A stretch of DNA of 36,919 nucleotides, from NCBI RefSeq assembly GCF_001751245.1, contig NZ_LJGU01000096.1, positions 1 to 36,919 of the forward strand, given 5' to 3'. Positions 1-7,432 of this stretch are shown here, piece after piece. Made by a program: the position numbers and the translations under genes. Origin of the DNA: Streptomyces oceani. Its GTDB lineage: Bacteria > Actinomycetota > Actinomycetes > Streptomycetales > Streptomycetaceae. A model generated the notes under the pieces. The model was not told where the DNA came from. It ran no database searches and saw nothing but the letters and a program-made list of their open reading frames with translations. Every line of letters starts with the position of its first letter. Position 1 is the first letter of the stretch.

Positions 1-110
1 CCCACGCCGAAGCCACCCGCCACCACAATCTTGGCCGAGGTCGCGGACCTCGGTGCGGAGGCATCGTAGGTCACCTGCTCCGTCTGCGGGCTAGAGCTTG
101 CGAAGTCCAC
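1..110 (-). CDS. cvnD: Conservon GTP-binding protein CvnD, N-terminal part only
   Basis: This is the fourth gene of the conservon; only its first 36 codons lie in the window and the rest runs off the left edge. The reading frame starts with GTG at 110-108 and encodes an acidic, Ser-rich start followed by KIVVAGGFGVG, the beginning of a P-loop. This matches CvnD-type small GTPases, which act with CvnA-C as a membrane-associated, G-protein-like signalling set. The start lies inside the last codons of cvnC (20-base overlap), so translation is probably coupled. The assignment rests on the P-loop and on the invariant A-B-C-D gene order. Confidence 0.88.
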   Translation of the reverse strand, partial: MDFASSSPQTEQVTYDASAPRSATSAKIVVAGGFGV

Positions 111-492
111 TGAGCACCCTTTCCAGCAATGTCACATCGGGGGCGCCGCCTGGCTCGGTACTGCTGCCGGGCTGGTGAATGGCAACCATTCCGGCCTCGG
201 CCAGGTCGGCGACGAGAATCCGAGCCACCCCGAGCGGGATGGCGAGCAAAGCCGAGACCTCGGCGACCGACTTCACCTCACGGCACAGATTGCAGATCCG
301 CTGGTGCTCCGGAAGCAGCCCCTGAAGTTGCATCGGGTCGGCAGTCGTGCTCACCAGCGCCTCGATAGCCAACTGATAGCGCGGCCGCGTCCGGCCACCG
401 GTCATGGCGTACGGACGAACCAGCGGCTGATCACCTTCCGCTGTGTGCGGTTCGGCGCTGTAGGGGCCGGGCGAGGCGGGCGGCGGGGTCAT
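91..492 (-). CDS. cvnC: Conservon DUF742 protein CvnC
   Basis: A 133-aa DUF742-family protein, the third member of the conservon. Near the N-terminus it carries LVRPYAMTGGRTRP, the typical opening of the family, and the rest is a winged-helix-like fold (ICNLCREVKSVAEVSALLAIPLGVARILVADL) that resembles DNA-binding helix-turn-helix folds but is thought to mediate complex formation with CvnA/B/D. I chose ATG 492 because GGAGGAGCC lies directly upstream. The frame is open to another ATG at 558, which touches the cvnB stop codon, so a 22-residue longer form is possible. It ends inside the start of cvnD. The exact biochemical role is not known from sequence. Confidence 0.88.
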   Translation of the reverse strand: MTPPPASPGPYSAEPHTAEGDQPLVRPYAMTGGRTRPRYQLAIEALVSTTADPMQLQGLLPEHQRICNLCREVKSVAEVSALLAIPLGVARILVADLAEAGMVAIHQPGSSTEPGGAPDVTLLERVLSGLRKL

Positions 493-558
493 GGCTCCTC
501 CGGGCGAGGCATGAGATCGGCGAGATGGACGATGGTGCTCATGTGGGGGAGCTGGCAT

Positions 559-972
559 TCAGTTGAGGATGCTTCCTTGTAGTTCGGCCCGCACGTCCGG
601 AGTCAGGACGGTGCCGGCCCGGTCGACGAGCAACGCCATCTCGTATCCGACCAGACCGATATCGGCCTCCGGATGCGCGAGGACGGCCAAAGCCGAACCA
701 TCCGAAATGGACATGATGAAGAGGAACCCACGCTCCATCTCCACCACCGTCTGGTTCACCGCGCCGCCCTCGAAGATGCGGGACGCCCCCGCGGTGAGCG
801 ACGTCAAACCGGATGCGACCGCGGCCAACTGGTCGGCACGATCACGGGGGAAACCTTCGGACAAGGCGAGAAGCAGACCGTCGGCCGAGACCACCACTGT
901 GTGAGACACACCGGGGGTGTTCTCCACGAAGTTCGTGATCAACCAGTTCAGGTTCTGCGCCGCCTGGCTCAT
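559..972 (-). CDS. cvnB: Conservon roadblock/LC7 protein CvnB
   Basis: A 137-aa roadblock/LC7-domain protein, probably a GTPase-activating or regulatory partner of CvnD. The sequence begins MSQAAQNLNWLITNFVENT, the usual start of this family, and continues with the roadblock core HTVVVSADGLLLALSEGFPRD and ASRIFEGG. A TTG at 981 in the same frame would add three residues, but ATG 972 fits the family start better. It follows cvnA with about 10 bases between the cvnA stop codon and this ATG, so the two are almost certainly co-transcribed. Confidence 0.92.
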   Translation of the reverse strand: MSQAAQNLNWLITNFVENTPGVSHTVVVSADGLLLALSEGFPRDRADQLAAVASGLTSLTAGASRIFEGGAVNQTVVEMERGFLFIMSISDGSALAVLAHPEADIGLVGYEMALLVDRAGTVLTPDVRAELQGSILN

Positions 973-981
973 CGGACTCAA

Positions 982-3900
982 CTAACGCTCCTGCTGGTAA
1001 GTGGGGCCGGCACCATGGCTGTCCGTGGCTTGCCGGCCTTGGCGGATGCCACGACGGAAATTGGTCAGTCGCCCGCGCACATCATCGGGCGCACGCGAGA
1101 CCTGCGGGCCGGTCTGAGGGGAATCCTGCTGCTGCGCCGTCCCCGCGACCAGGTTGGCGCGAGGCACCCGACGGGGCAGTCCCGACGTGGTGACCCCGCC
1201 CGCCGCGGGTTGACGCACCTGCTCCGCCTGGCGCCAACTCTCGTCATTCGGCGAGGCGCCCCAGTTCGCGGTCTCCCCGGAGGTGTCGCCGGCGCCGAAA
1301 CCGGCGCCGTCCCCGAGCCAACCACGCACCGGTTGACGTGCTGGTATCTGGGACGTGACCGAGCCGTCCTCCTCGGCCGCGGCGTGCGACTGCGGCTGGC
1401 CGACGTCGTAACCAACCGGCTCTGCCGGCGGCGGTGACTCCTCCTGCGACGCGTCCGCGGTCCGGAACCAGTTCGTCTCCATGGAGGCGAAGATCGGGGT
1501 CCCCGCGTCAGCGGCGGCTGGCGGGCCGGCGGGAATGCTGCCCAGATCCGGGTCCGCCGGAGCGGGCAGACCGAACTCACCGGTCTCCTGCGGATGCTGA
1601 GGCGGCTGCACACCAGCCGACTCCGCGTGATCCGGGGACGGGTACTCGCCGCTGGTCTCCGACTCGTCGTGACCTCGAGGCGCCTCGTCCGCGGCTGCCC
1701 AGCTCGGGCGCGGCTGCTCAGGCTCGCTCCCCTGCCCGCTCGAATGTGCCGCACCCACGGGCGGTGGACCATTGAAGTCCGGGCGCTGAAACTCCGCGGT
1801 GTCTCCTGGGCCACCGCTCCCCGGACCACCGGCCTCGGAGGGTTGCCTCACGTCCGACGTCCACTGGAACTCGCCGGCTCCGCTCTGGGCGGCCTGGGCC
1901 GGTGGACGCCCCGACTCCTCCGGACCGTCTGAGGCGGACGGGCCGGGCAACTCACCCACCGGGCCGGGGTCCGGCGGCGAGAACGAGGAAGACGCACCGC
2001 TCTGGGACGCGAACGCGTCGCGCATCGAACGGTTCGGCCCCTTCCCGCCGTTCGCGGCAGGGCTTGGCGAACGGTTTCCGAAGAAGTCCACCTCGGAGCC
2101 GCTACCACTGTCAGCCGCTCCGGTCGGGGCGACCGCTCCGCCCTTCTGTCGGGTGGGCAGCCCACTACTGGTCTTCGGCGGTGTGCCGGTCGGGTGGGCT
2201 GGCCCTCCGGAAGCACCGCTGCCCGGCAGCGCGGGGCGTGGGGACCCGCCACCGGGGACCTCGCCCCGTGAAGGCACGGCGCCCAGCCGCGTGGTCTGAC
2301 CCGGGCCGCCATGGGGCTCGCGTTGCAGCGCCGCGGCAAGACCCGTGCCCTTGGCCGGGCCGGCAGCACCCTGAGCCCCACCGGACTTGTTCTTGTTTCC
2401 CGGGGCGCCGTCCTGCGCGACATCCACGGGCAGCATCACCAGGGCCGTCGTACCGCCGGAGTCCGAAGGCCGCAACTGGATACGGATACCGTGCCGCAGG
2501 GAGAGCCGACCGACCACGAAGAGGCCCATCCGCCGGGAGACCGAGACGTCCACGGTCGGAGGATTGGCCAGCCGCTCGTTGATCGAGGAGAGATCCTCGG
2601 GAGACAACCCGATGCCCGTGTCATGGATCTCGACCAACACCCGGCCGTCCGGCAGGGCATGACCGGTGACCTTGACCTTGGTCTGCGGAGACGAGAAGGA
2701 GGTGGCGTTCTCCAACAGCTCAGCCAGCAGGTGCACGAGGTCGTTCACCACGCGACCAGCGACCTCGGTGGCCGGCACCGCGCTGAGTTCGATCCGCTCG
2801 TACTGCTCCACCTCGGACGCCGCGGCGCGCAGCACGTCCACGAGCGGCACCGGCCGGGTCCAACGTCGGCCTGGTTCCTCGCCGGCGAGAACCAGGAGGT
2901 TCTCGCCGTTCCGGCGCATACGAGTCGCCAGGTGGTCCAGCTTGAACAGGGACGAAAGCTGGTCCGGATCGGCCTCGCGGGACTCCAGCTCGGAGATGAG
3001 CGACAACTGCCGCTGGATGAGCCCCTGGCTACGCCGGGAGAGGTTGGTGAACATCGCGTTCACGTTCCCCCTGAGCAACGCCTGCTCGCTCGCGAGGCGT
3101 ACGGCCTCGCGGTGCACGTCGTCGAAGGCCGAGGCGACCTTCCCGATCTCGTCCCGGCTGTGCACGCCGACCGACTGAATCGAGGTGTCGACCTCCCGCG
3201 GCTCGGCCTCGGACATCTGCTTGACCAGATCGGGCAGCCGCTCCCGGGCGACATCCTCCGCGGACTCCTGCAACCGCCGCAGGGAACGGACCATGGAACG
3301 GCCGACGACGAACGCCCCGACGAGGGAGATCCCGAGCACCAGCAGCACCAGCACGCCGTTGAAGATGGCTTCCTGCTGGGCTTCCGAACGCAGTTTCTTG
3401 GCCTGCTGTTCCATGTCGGAGAGCAGGGTGGTCTCCACCGTGCCCATGTAGTCGATCTTGGTCTTGGCCTGGTCGTACCAGTCGACGTACGACCGTGGCT
3501 CGCGCTTGATGCCCTCCTCCGACTTGAGCACCCGGTCCCGGTAGGTGTCCGCGGCGGTGATGGGAACCCGGCCGCTCTCCAGCGGCTCCAGGAGTTCGGC
3601 CGCGCCATCGCCCTTGATCTCCCCGAAGGAGGTCAGCTTGGCGTCCTCACTGTCCATCGCCGTGCTGGCGTACAACCGGTCGGTCTGCGAGAGCGCCGGA
3701 TCCTCCCGGGCGAGACCGGCACTGATGATCGCGCGCTGGACGGAGGCGTACTCCTTGGCCGACGAGAAGGCGGCCAGGGCACGAGTGCTCTGGATCACCT
3801 CGCTGTTGCTGGTGGCCTGCGCCATGTCCAGCGAGAGGGAGAGCAGTGACTCGATCAGTCGGCTGTAGCGGTCGACCGTCTGCGAGGTGTACTTCGGGTT

Positions 3901-4512
3901 GTCGTAGGCGTCCTCGCGGATGTTCTTGAGGTTGTTGAGCTGACGGGTGATGTCGACGACGGTTGTCTGGACACCCGCCATCACCTCGTCGTTCGGCTTG
4001 AGGTTGCCGGTGGCCTCGCTGAATCCCTTCCTCGCCCGCTCGGTCTCCTCACGGCTCGCGACAACCGAGTCGTCCTTGTCGTTGCCCGTACTGACCAACG
4101 GCCCGGCGGAGCTGTCTCGCTCCTCCTGCAGTGCCGCGGCCAGCACGGTGGCGTGCTCCGTCATCTCGGTGAGGCGCTGCATGCTCCCGAGCTGGTCGAC
4201 GTCCTCCAAAGACGTCGTGATGCGGAGTCCTCCGAGGGTGGTGGCCGCCACGACGGGGAGCGTGAGCAGGGAGACGAGGCGGGTGCTGATGCGCCAGTTG
4301 CTCAGGGCGAAACGCGAGCCCGCATTGGGCGCGTCCTTGGGCTTCGAGGTCTCATTGTCCTGACCACCCTGCCTAGCGGCGCCCTCGGCACCACTGGCAT
4401 CCGGCGCAGGAGCGCCCTCTTGGGCACGCTGCGGAGCGGAGCCGCGACCGGTCGAGCCGCTCAGCTCCGGGTCCCCCACCGCGTTGCCATCCCTCTTGAA
4501 ACGTCCCTGCAC
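982..4512 (-). CDS. cvnA: Conservon membrane sensor histidine kinase-like protein CvnA
   Basis: A protein of about 1176 aa that heads the conservon. In order: a disordered N-terminus; a first membrane helix (RLVSLLTLPVVAATTLGG); an extracytoplasmic nitrate/nitrite-sensing-type (NIT) helical domain; a second membrane helix (GVLVLLVLGISLVGAFVVG); a HAMP-like linker (HSRDEIGKVASAFDDV); a dimerisation region with FKLDHLATRMRRN, whose His could be the phospho-acceptor; a HATPase with N box LAELLENAT, G1 HDTGIG and G2 MGLFVVG; then about 450 residues of Pro/Gly/Ser-rich tail. In conservons it is thought to act as a receptor tethering B, C and D. GTG 4512 gives VQGRFKRDG, which I recall as the conserved family start. 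GTG 4551 would add 13 residues but has no ribosome site. Confidence 0.92.
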   Translation of the reverse strand: MQGRFKRDGNAVGDPELSGSTGRGSAPQRAQEGAPAPDASGAEGAARQGGQDNETSKPKDAPNAGSRFALSNWRISTRLVSLLTLPVVAATTLGGLRITTSLEDVDQLGSMQRLTEMTEHATVLAAALQEERDSSAGPLVSTGNDKDDSVVASREETERARKGFSEATGNLKPNDEVMAGVQTTVVDITRQLNNLKNIREDAYDNPKYTSQTVDRYSRLIESLLSLSLDMAQATSNSEVIQSTRALAAFSSAKEYASVQRAIISAGLAREDPALSQTDRLYASTAMDSEDAKLTSFGEIKGDGAAELLEPLESGRVPITAADTYRDRVLKSEEGIKREPRSYVDWYDQAKTKIDYMGTVETTLLSDMEQQAKKLRSEAQQEAIFNGVLVLLVLGISLVGAFVVGRSMVRSLRRLQESAEDVARERLPDLVKQMSEAEPREVDTSIQSVGVHSRDEIGKVASAFDDVHREAVRLASEQALLRGNVNAMFTNLSRRSQGLIQRQLSLISELESREADPDQLSSLFKLDHLATRMRRNGENLLVLAGEEPGRRWTRPVPLVDVLRAAASEVEQYERIELSAVPATEVAGRVVNDLVHLLAELLENATSFSSPQTKVKVTGHALPDGRVLVEIHDTGIGLSPEDLSSINERLANPPTVDVSVSRRMGLFVVGRLSLRHGIRIQLRPSDSGGTTALVMLPVDVAQDGAPGNKNKSGGAQGAAGPAKGTGLAAALQREPHGGPGQTTRLGAVPSRGEVPGGGSPRPALPGSGASGGPAHPTGTPPKTSSGLPTRQKGGAVAPTGAADSGSGSEVDFFGNRSPSPAANGGKGPNRSMRDAFASQSGASSSFSPPDPGPVGELPGPSASDGPEESGRPPAQAAQSGAGEFQWTSDVRQPSEAGGPGSGGPGDTAEFQRPDFNGPPPVGAAHSSGQGSEPEQPRPSWAAADEAPRGHDESETSGEYPSPDHAESAGVQPPQHPQETGEFGLPAPADPDLGSIPAGPPAAADAGTPIFASMETNWFRTADASQEESPPPAEPVGYDVGQPQSHAAAEEDGSVTSQIPARQPVRGWLGDGAGFGAGDTSGETANWGASPNDESWRQAEQVRQPAAGGVTTSGLPRRVPRANLVAGTAQQQDSPQTGPQVSRAPDDVRGRLTNFRRGIRQGRQATDSHGAGPTYQQER

Positions 4513-5062
4513 TAGCGTCGCAACCTCTGGACCAGGCGCCCCTCCGCTCACTGCGGCGGGGCGGAAATCGAGTCATGGGGGTTCCAAGGCCCCCTGGCGT
4601 GTACGAACGACCGGCGCTTCCCCTGCACCGCCGCACGATGCGTCGTTGCACCTGACGCGTGCCGGCTACTGTTCTACGGCGGTCCGTGGAATTCCAGCAC
4701 AGTGCCGGACCTCCAACAAGGCCTGTGGATAACCTAACCACTTGCATGACAGTGCGCGCAGGGCGAACAACGCTGTGTGCCGACGCCCGTTCGACATAGC
4801 GGACTTATCACCACCAAGGCCCCCACCAGGGCTCCTGTCTGACTACGGTGGGCGAGGCGCAGAACCTCTCCCTACCTCCCCCGTTGTCCGATTCCTGGAC
4901 TGGTACACCTCGCCCCGATTGTCGGCTTTGCCCACAACTCAGTGAGCAAGCTCACACCGTGCGCGTTGTCTGGATCACGTGGTTCTCGGACATAGTCGAT
5001 CTACTCTCTGCGTTGACACCTCGTGGAGAATCGACAAGCGACAGGCTGGGGAACCCGTTCTC
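4513..5062. other. Intergenic region upstream of cvnA, no convincing gene
   Basis: No frame here has the composition or ribosome site of a gene; the ATG frames around 4742-4945 read as low-complexity noise. It should hold the cvnA promoter (minus) and that of the 59-aa ORF at 5063 (plus). I see an inverted repeat GTGAGC-AA-GCTCAC (4942-4955), an isolated DnaA-box-like TTATCCACA on the minus strand (4732-4724), and a TTGACA at 5013-5018 without a good -10 partner. Confidence 0.5.
4941..4956. promoter_or_regulatory. Palindromic operator candidate, BldD-like
   Basis: The sequence AGTGAGCAAGCTCACA contains perfect 6-bp arms around AA. It fits the AGTGA(N)6TCAC pattern described for the developmental regulator BldD except for the last base. 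It lies about 107 bases upstream of the GTG at 5063 and about 430 bases upstream of cvnA. Binding is inferred from pattern only. Confidence 0.3.
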
Positions 5063-5242
5063 GTGAAGACCACCATAGCCAGGCCCAACATAGCCAACCC
5101 GCGCCGCACGACGCTTGCGCACCTTGAGGACACCGACGAACTCACCAACGAGGCCGTCGAGAGCGGTCACCAAGCCGATCTGCCGCAGCAGACGGCCAAC
5201 CCACGCCGCACGGTTCTCATGGACTCGCCCGGCAGCGCGTGA
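5063..5242 (+). CDS. Small protein with duplicated NPRRT motif, function unknown
   Basis: I do not recognise this 59-aa product. It contains two copies of an ANPRRTxL motif: IANPRRTTLAHL near residue 10 and TANPRRTVLMDS near residue 46, separated by an acidic linker (LEDTDELTNEAVESG). The two copies are also similar at DNA level (GCCAACCC-CGCCGCACG). GTG 5063 is preceded by GGGGAACCCGTTCTC, a usable ribosome site. The frame stays open upstream to 4979, but that part looks non-coding. A perfect hairpin starts 18 bases after the stop codon, supporting an expressed gene convergent with accE. A leader-core peptide layout or a small regulatory protein are both possible. No signal peptide or membrane segment is visible. 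Confidence 0.55.
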   Translation: MKTTIARPNIANPRRTTLAHLEDTDELTNEAVESGHQADLPQQTANPRRTVLMDSPGSA

Positions 5243-5260
5243 GCAGCGGTCGTACGGACC

Positions 5261-5312
5261 TCGAAGGGCCCGCGGAGGCGTCGGAATCCTGATGCCTCCG
5301 CGGGCCCTTCGA
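5261..5312. terminator. Bidirectional hairpin terminator
   Basis: Perfect 19-bp inverted repeat (TCGAAGGGCCCGCGGAGGC at 5261-5279 and its complement at 5294-5312) with a 14-base loop. It lies between two convergent genes, 18 bases after the 59-aa ORF and 24 bases after the accE stop codon. There is no long T-tract, as is usual for Streptomyces. Confidence 0.85.
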
Positions 5313-5336
5313 CAACTCCGGCCCTGATCGCGACGG

Positions 5337-5549
5337 TCAGTGCTGCCAGCTGTGCGGCGCGTGGAAGCCGGGCGTCCGCTCAAGCCGACGCCAACCGGCC
5401 TTGTTTCGGGACTTGGCGCCGCGAGCGCGCTCCACGGGATCGCTGGAAACGGATGCGCGTGCCAGCAGGATGGCGGTGACGGCCGCCACCTCCTCGGGGC
5501 TGGCCTGTCCCTTCTCCACACGGACGATGTGCGATGCGGTAATACTCAC
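5337..5549 (-). CDS. accE: Acyl-CoA carboxylase epsilon subunit AccE
   Basis: A 70-aa epsilon subunit of the actinobacterial acyl-CoA carboxylase complex; the small subunit binds the beta subunit AccB and stimulates activity. The N-terminal HIVRVEKGQASPEEVAAVTAILLARA and C-terminal GWRRLERTPGFHAPHSWQH are the two family hallmarks. I chose GTG 5549 because AGGAACGAC precedes it and the length fits the family (about 65 aa as I recall). The same frame reaches a GTG at 5600 that overlaps the accB stop codon and would add 17 residues by coupled translation. It follows accB in a two-gene operon. Confidence 0.88.
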   Translation of the reverse strand: MSITASHIVRVEKGQASPEEVAAVTAILLARASVSSDPVERARGAKSRNKAGWRRLERTPGFHAPHSWQH

Positions 5550-5596
5550 GTCGTTCCTGTCTGTTCGCTGAGGCTGATGGTCACCGGGTCGGGTGC

Positions 5597-7162
5597 TCAC
5601 TGAGGCGGGTTGCCGTGCTTGCGAGACGGCAGGTCAGCGTGCTTGGAAGTGAGCATCGCCAGTGAGGAGATGAGCACCTGCCGCGTCTCGGCTGGGTCGA
5701 TCACGTCCTCGACGAGGCCACGCTCGGCCGCGTAATACGGGTGCATCAACTCGGACTTGTACTCCTTCACCATGTGCTGACGCATCTCGTCCGGGTCGTC
5801 GGCGGCGGCGATCTGCTTCCGGAAGATGACGTTCGCCGCGCCCTCCGCACCCATGACCGCGATCTCGTTCGTCGGCCAGGCGTACGTGACGTCGGCACCG
5901 ATGGACTGCGAGTCCATGACGATGTACGCCCCGCCGTACGCCTTGCGCAGCACCAACGAGATACGCGGCACCGTCGCGTTGCAGTAGGCGTACAGCAGCT
6001 TCGCGCCGTGCCGGATGATCCCGCCGTGCTCCTGATCGACGCCGGGCAGGAAGCCCGGCACGTCCAAGAAGGTCACGATCGGGATGTTGAAGGCGTCGCA
6101 CATCTGGACGAAGCGGGCGGCCTTCTCACTCGCCTCAATGTCCAGCACGCCGGCCAGTGACTGGGGTTGGTTCGCCACGATGCCCACCACCCGGCCGTCC
6201 ATCCGAGCGAGCGCGCACACGATGTTCGTCGCCCAGTGCTCGTGCACCTCGAGCATCTCGCCGTCGTCGACGATCTCCTCGATCACCCGGTGCATGTCGT
6301 AAGGACGGTTCCCGTCCACCGGCACGAGGTCGAGCAGGGCTTCGCACCGCCGGTCCGCGACGTCGGTGCTCTCGGCGACCGGCGGGTTCTCCCGGTTGTT
6401 GGCCGGCAGCATCGAGAGGAGGTAGCGCACCTCCTCGAGGCACGACTCCTCGTCGTCGTACGCGAAGTGCGCCACGCCGGAGGTGCCGGCGTGCACGTCG
6501 GCACCTCCGAGGCCGTTCTGCGAGACCTCGGCCCCGGTGACCGCCTGGACCACGTCCGGCCCGGTGATGAACATCTGCGAGGTTTCCCGCACCATGAACG
6601 TGAAGTCGGTCAACGCCGGGGAGTAGGCGGCCCCTCCGGCACACGGGCCAAGCATCACGGAGATCTGTGGGATCACCCCCGAGGCCCGGGTGTTGCGCTG
6701 AAAGATCCCCCCGTAACCGGCGAGCGCGGCGACGCCCTCCTGAATCCGCGCTCCGGCACCGTCGTTCAGGGAGATCAGTGGAGCACCGGCGGCGATGGCC
6801 ATGTCCATGATCTTGTGGATCTTGGCCGCGTGCGCCTCGCCGAGCGCGCCTCCGAAGATCCGGAAGTCGTGCGCGTAGACGAACACCGTCCGCCCGTGCA
6901 CCCTCCCCCAGCCGGTGACCACGCCATCCGTGTGCGGGCGTTTGGCCTCCAGCCCGAATCCGCTCGCACGGTGCCGACGCAGGGTGCCCACCTCGCGGAA
7001 GGACCCCTCGTCGAGCAGGAGGTCGATCCGCTCGCGCACCGAGAGCTTCCCCTTGGCATGCTGCGCCTCGGTGGCTCGCTCGCTCGGCCCGTCATGGGCC
7101 TCGGCACGGATGACGTGCAACTCAGCAACACGGCCACGAGAATCCTGAGGCAGATCGGTCAT
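5597..7162 (-). CDS. accB: Acyl-CoA carboxylase carboxyltransferase beta subunit AccB
   Basis: A 521-aa carboxyltransferase that moves CO2 from biotin on the alpha subunit to acetyl-, propionyl- or butyryl-CoA, making malonyl/methylmalonyl/ethylmalonyl-CoA for fatty acids and polyketides. The two crotonase-fold oxyanion regions are clear: GPCAGGAAYSP (about 172-182) and RKAYGGAYIVMDS (about 406-418). The residue after GGAY is Ile414. In the S. coelicolor enzymes Ile here marks AccB (broad acyl range) and Asp marks PccB, so I call accB rather than pccB. The ATG at 7162 gives a normal family length. No biotin-carrying alpha subunit is in the window; it must be encoded elsewhere. Confidence 0.95.
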   Translation of the reverse strand: MTDLPQDSRGRVAELHVIRAEAHDGPSERATEAQHAKGKLSVRERIDLLLDEGSFREVGTLRRHRASGFGLEAKRPHTDGVVTGWGRVHGRTVFVYAHDFRIFGGALGEAHAAKIHKIMDMAIAAGAPLISLNDGAGARIQEGVAALAGYGGIFQRNTRASGVIPQISVMLGPCAGGAAYSPALTDFTFMVRETSQMFITGPDVVQAVTGAEVSQNGLGGADVHAGTSGVAHFAYDDEESCLEEVRYLLSMLPANNRENPPVAESTDVADRRCEALLDLVPVDGNRPYDMHRVIEEIVDDGEMLEVHEHWATNIVCALARMDGRVVGIVANQPQSLAGVLDIEASEKAARFVQMCDAFNIPIVTFLDVPGFLPGVDQEHGGIIRHGAKLLYAYCNATVPRISLVLRKAYGGAYIVMDSQSIGADVTYAWPTNEIAVMGAEGAANVIFRKQIAAADDPDEMRQHMVKEYKSELMHPYYAAERGLVEDVIDPAETRQVLISSLAMLTSKHADLPSRKHGNPPQ

Positions 7163-7294
7163 GTATAGACCCTACGAAACGATGGCGGGCCACGCCGTCG
7201 TCAGATTCGTACAGTCTCCATGCCGGATTCATGGCTGCGCTGGACAGAACCAAGGACTCGGAAGCCCCTGGAACGGCACTCTCCACCATGCTCC

Positions 7295-7331
7295 CGGGGC
7301 GGGTCTGTGGAGTCTCCACAGACCCGCCCCG
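7295..7331 (-). terminator. Terminator hairpin downstream of cimA
   Basis: A perfect 18-bp inverted repeat (CGGGGCGGGTCTGTGGAG, one base, then its complement) about 100 bases past the cimA stop codon and 130 bases before accB. Stem strength and position suggest it ends the cimA transcript and insulates accB. The remaining intergenic sequence (7163-7432) holds no gene. Confidence 0.75.
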
Positions 7332-7395
7332 ATGGTGTTTTCGCCGGTCCGGCCGGTCGCGAGAGTCCGACCACGCACGTCCGGACCGCCTTCCC

Positions 7396-7417
7396 ACCCA
7401 CGCCACGGGCCGTGGGT
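7396..7417 (-). terminator. Small hairpin just after cimA
   Basis: ACCCACG and CGTGGGT arms (7 bp) around an 8-base loop, starting 15 bases past the cimA stop codon. It is weaker than the hairpin at 7295-7331 and may be an RNA 3'-end processing stem or the first half of a tandem terminator. Confidence 0.4.
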
Positions 7418-7432
7418 GATCACATCGCCGCG

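Noticed and set aside
2311..3849. A 512-codon plus-strand open frame
   Set aside because: It is antisense to cvnA, whose kinase motifs are unambiguous.
4724..4732. A perfect DnaA-box sequence TTATCCACA (minus strand)
   Set aside because: It is single, with no cluster of boxes, no dnaA/dnaN/gyr genes and no AT-rich unwinding region, so not an origin.
4742..4945. A 67-codon plus-strand ORF
   Set aside because: Pro/Arg-rich noise without ribosome site; codon pattern unlike neighbouring genes.
5013..5041. TTGACA at 5013-5018 as promoter of the 59-aa ORF
   Set aside because: At 17-18 bases spacing the -10 would be AAGCGA/AGCGAC, a poor match, so I did not call a promoter.
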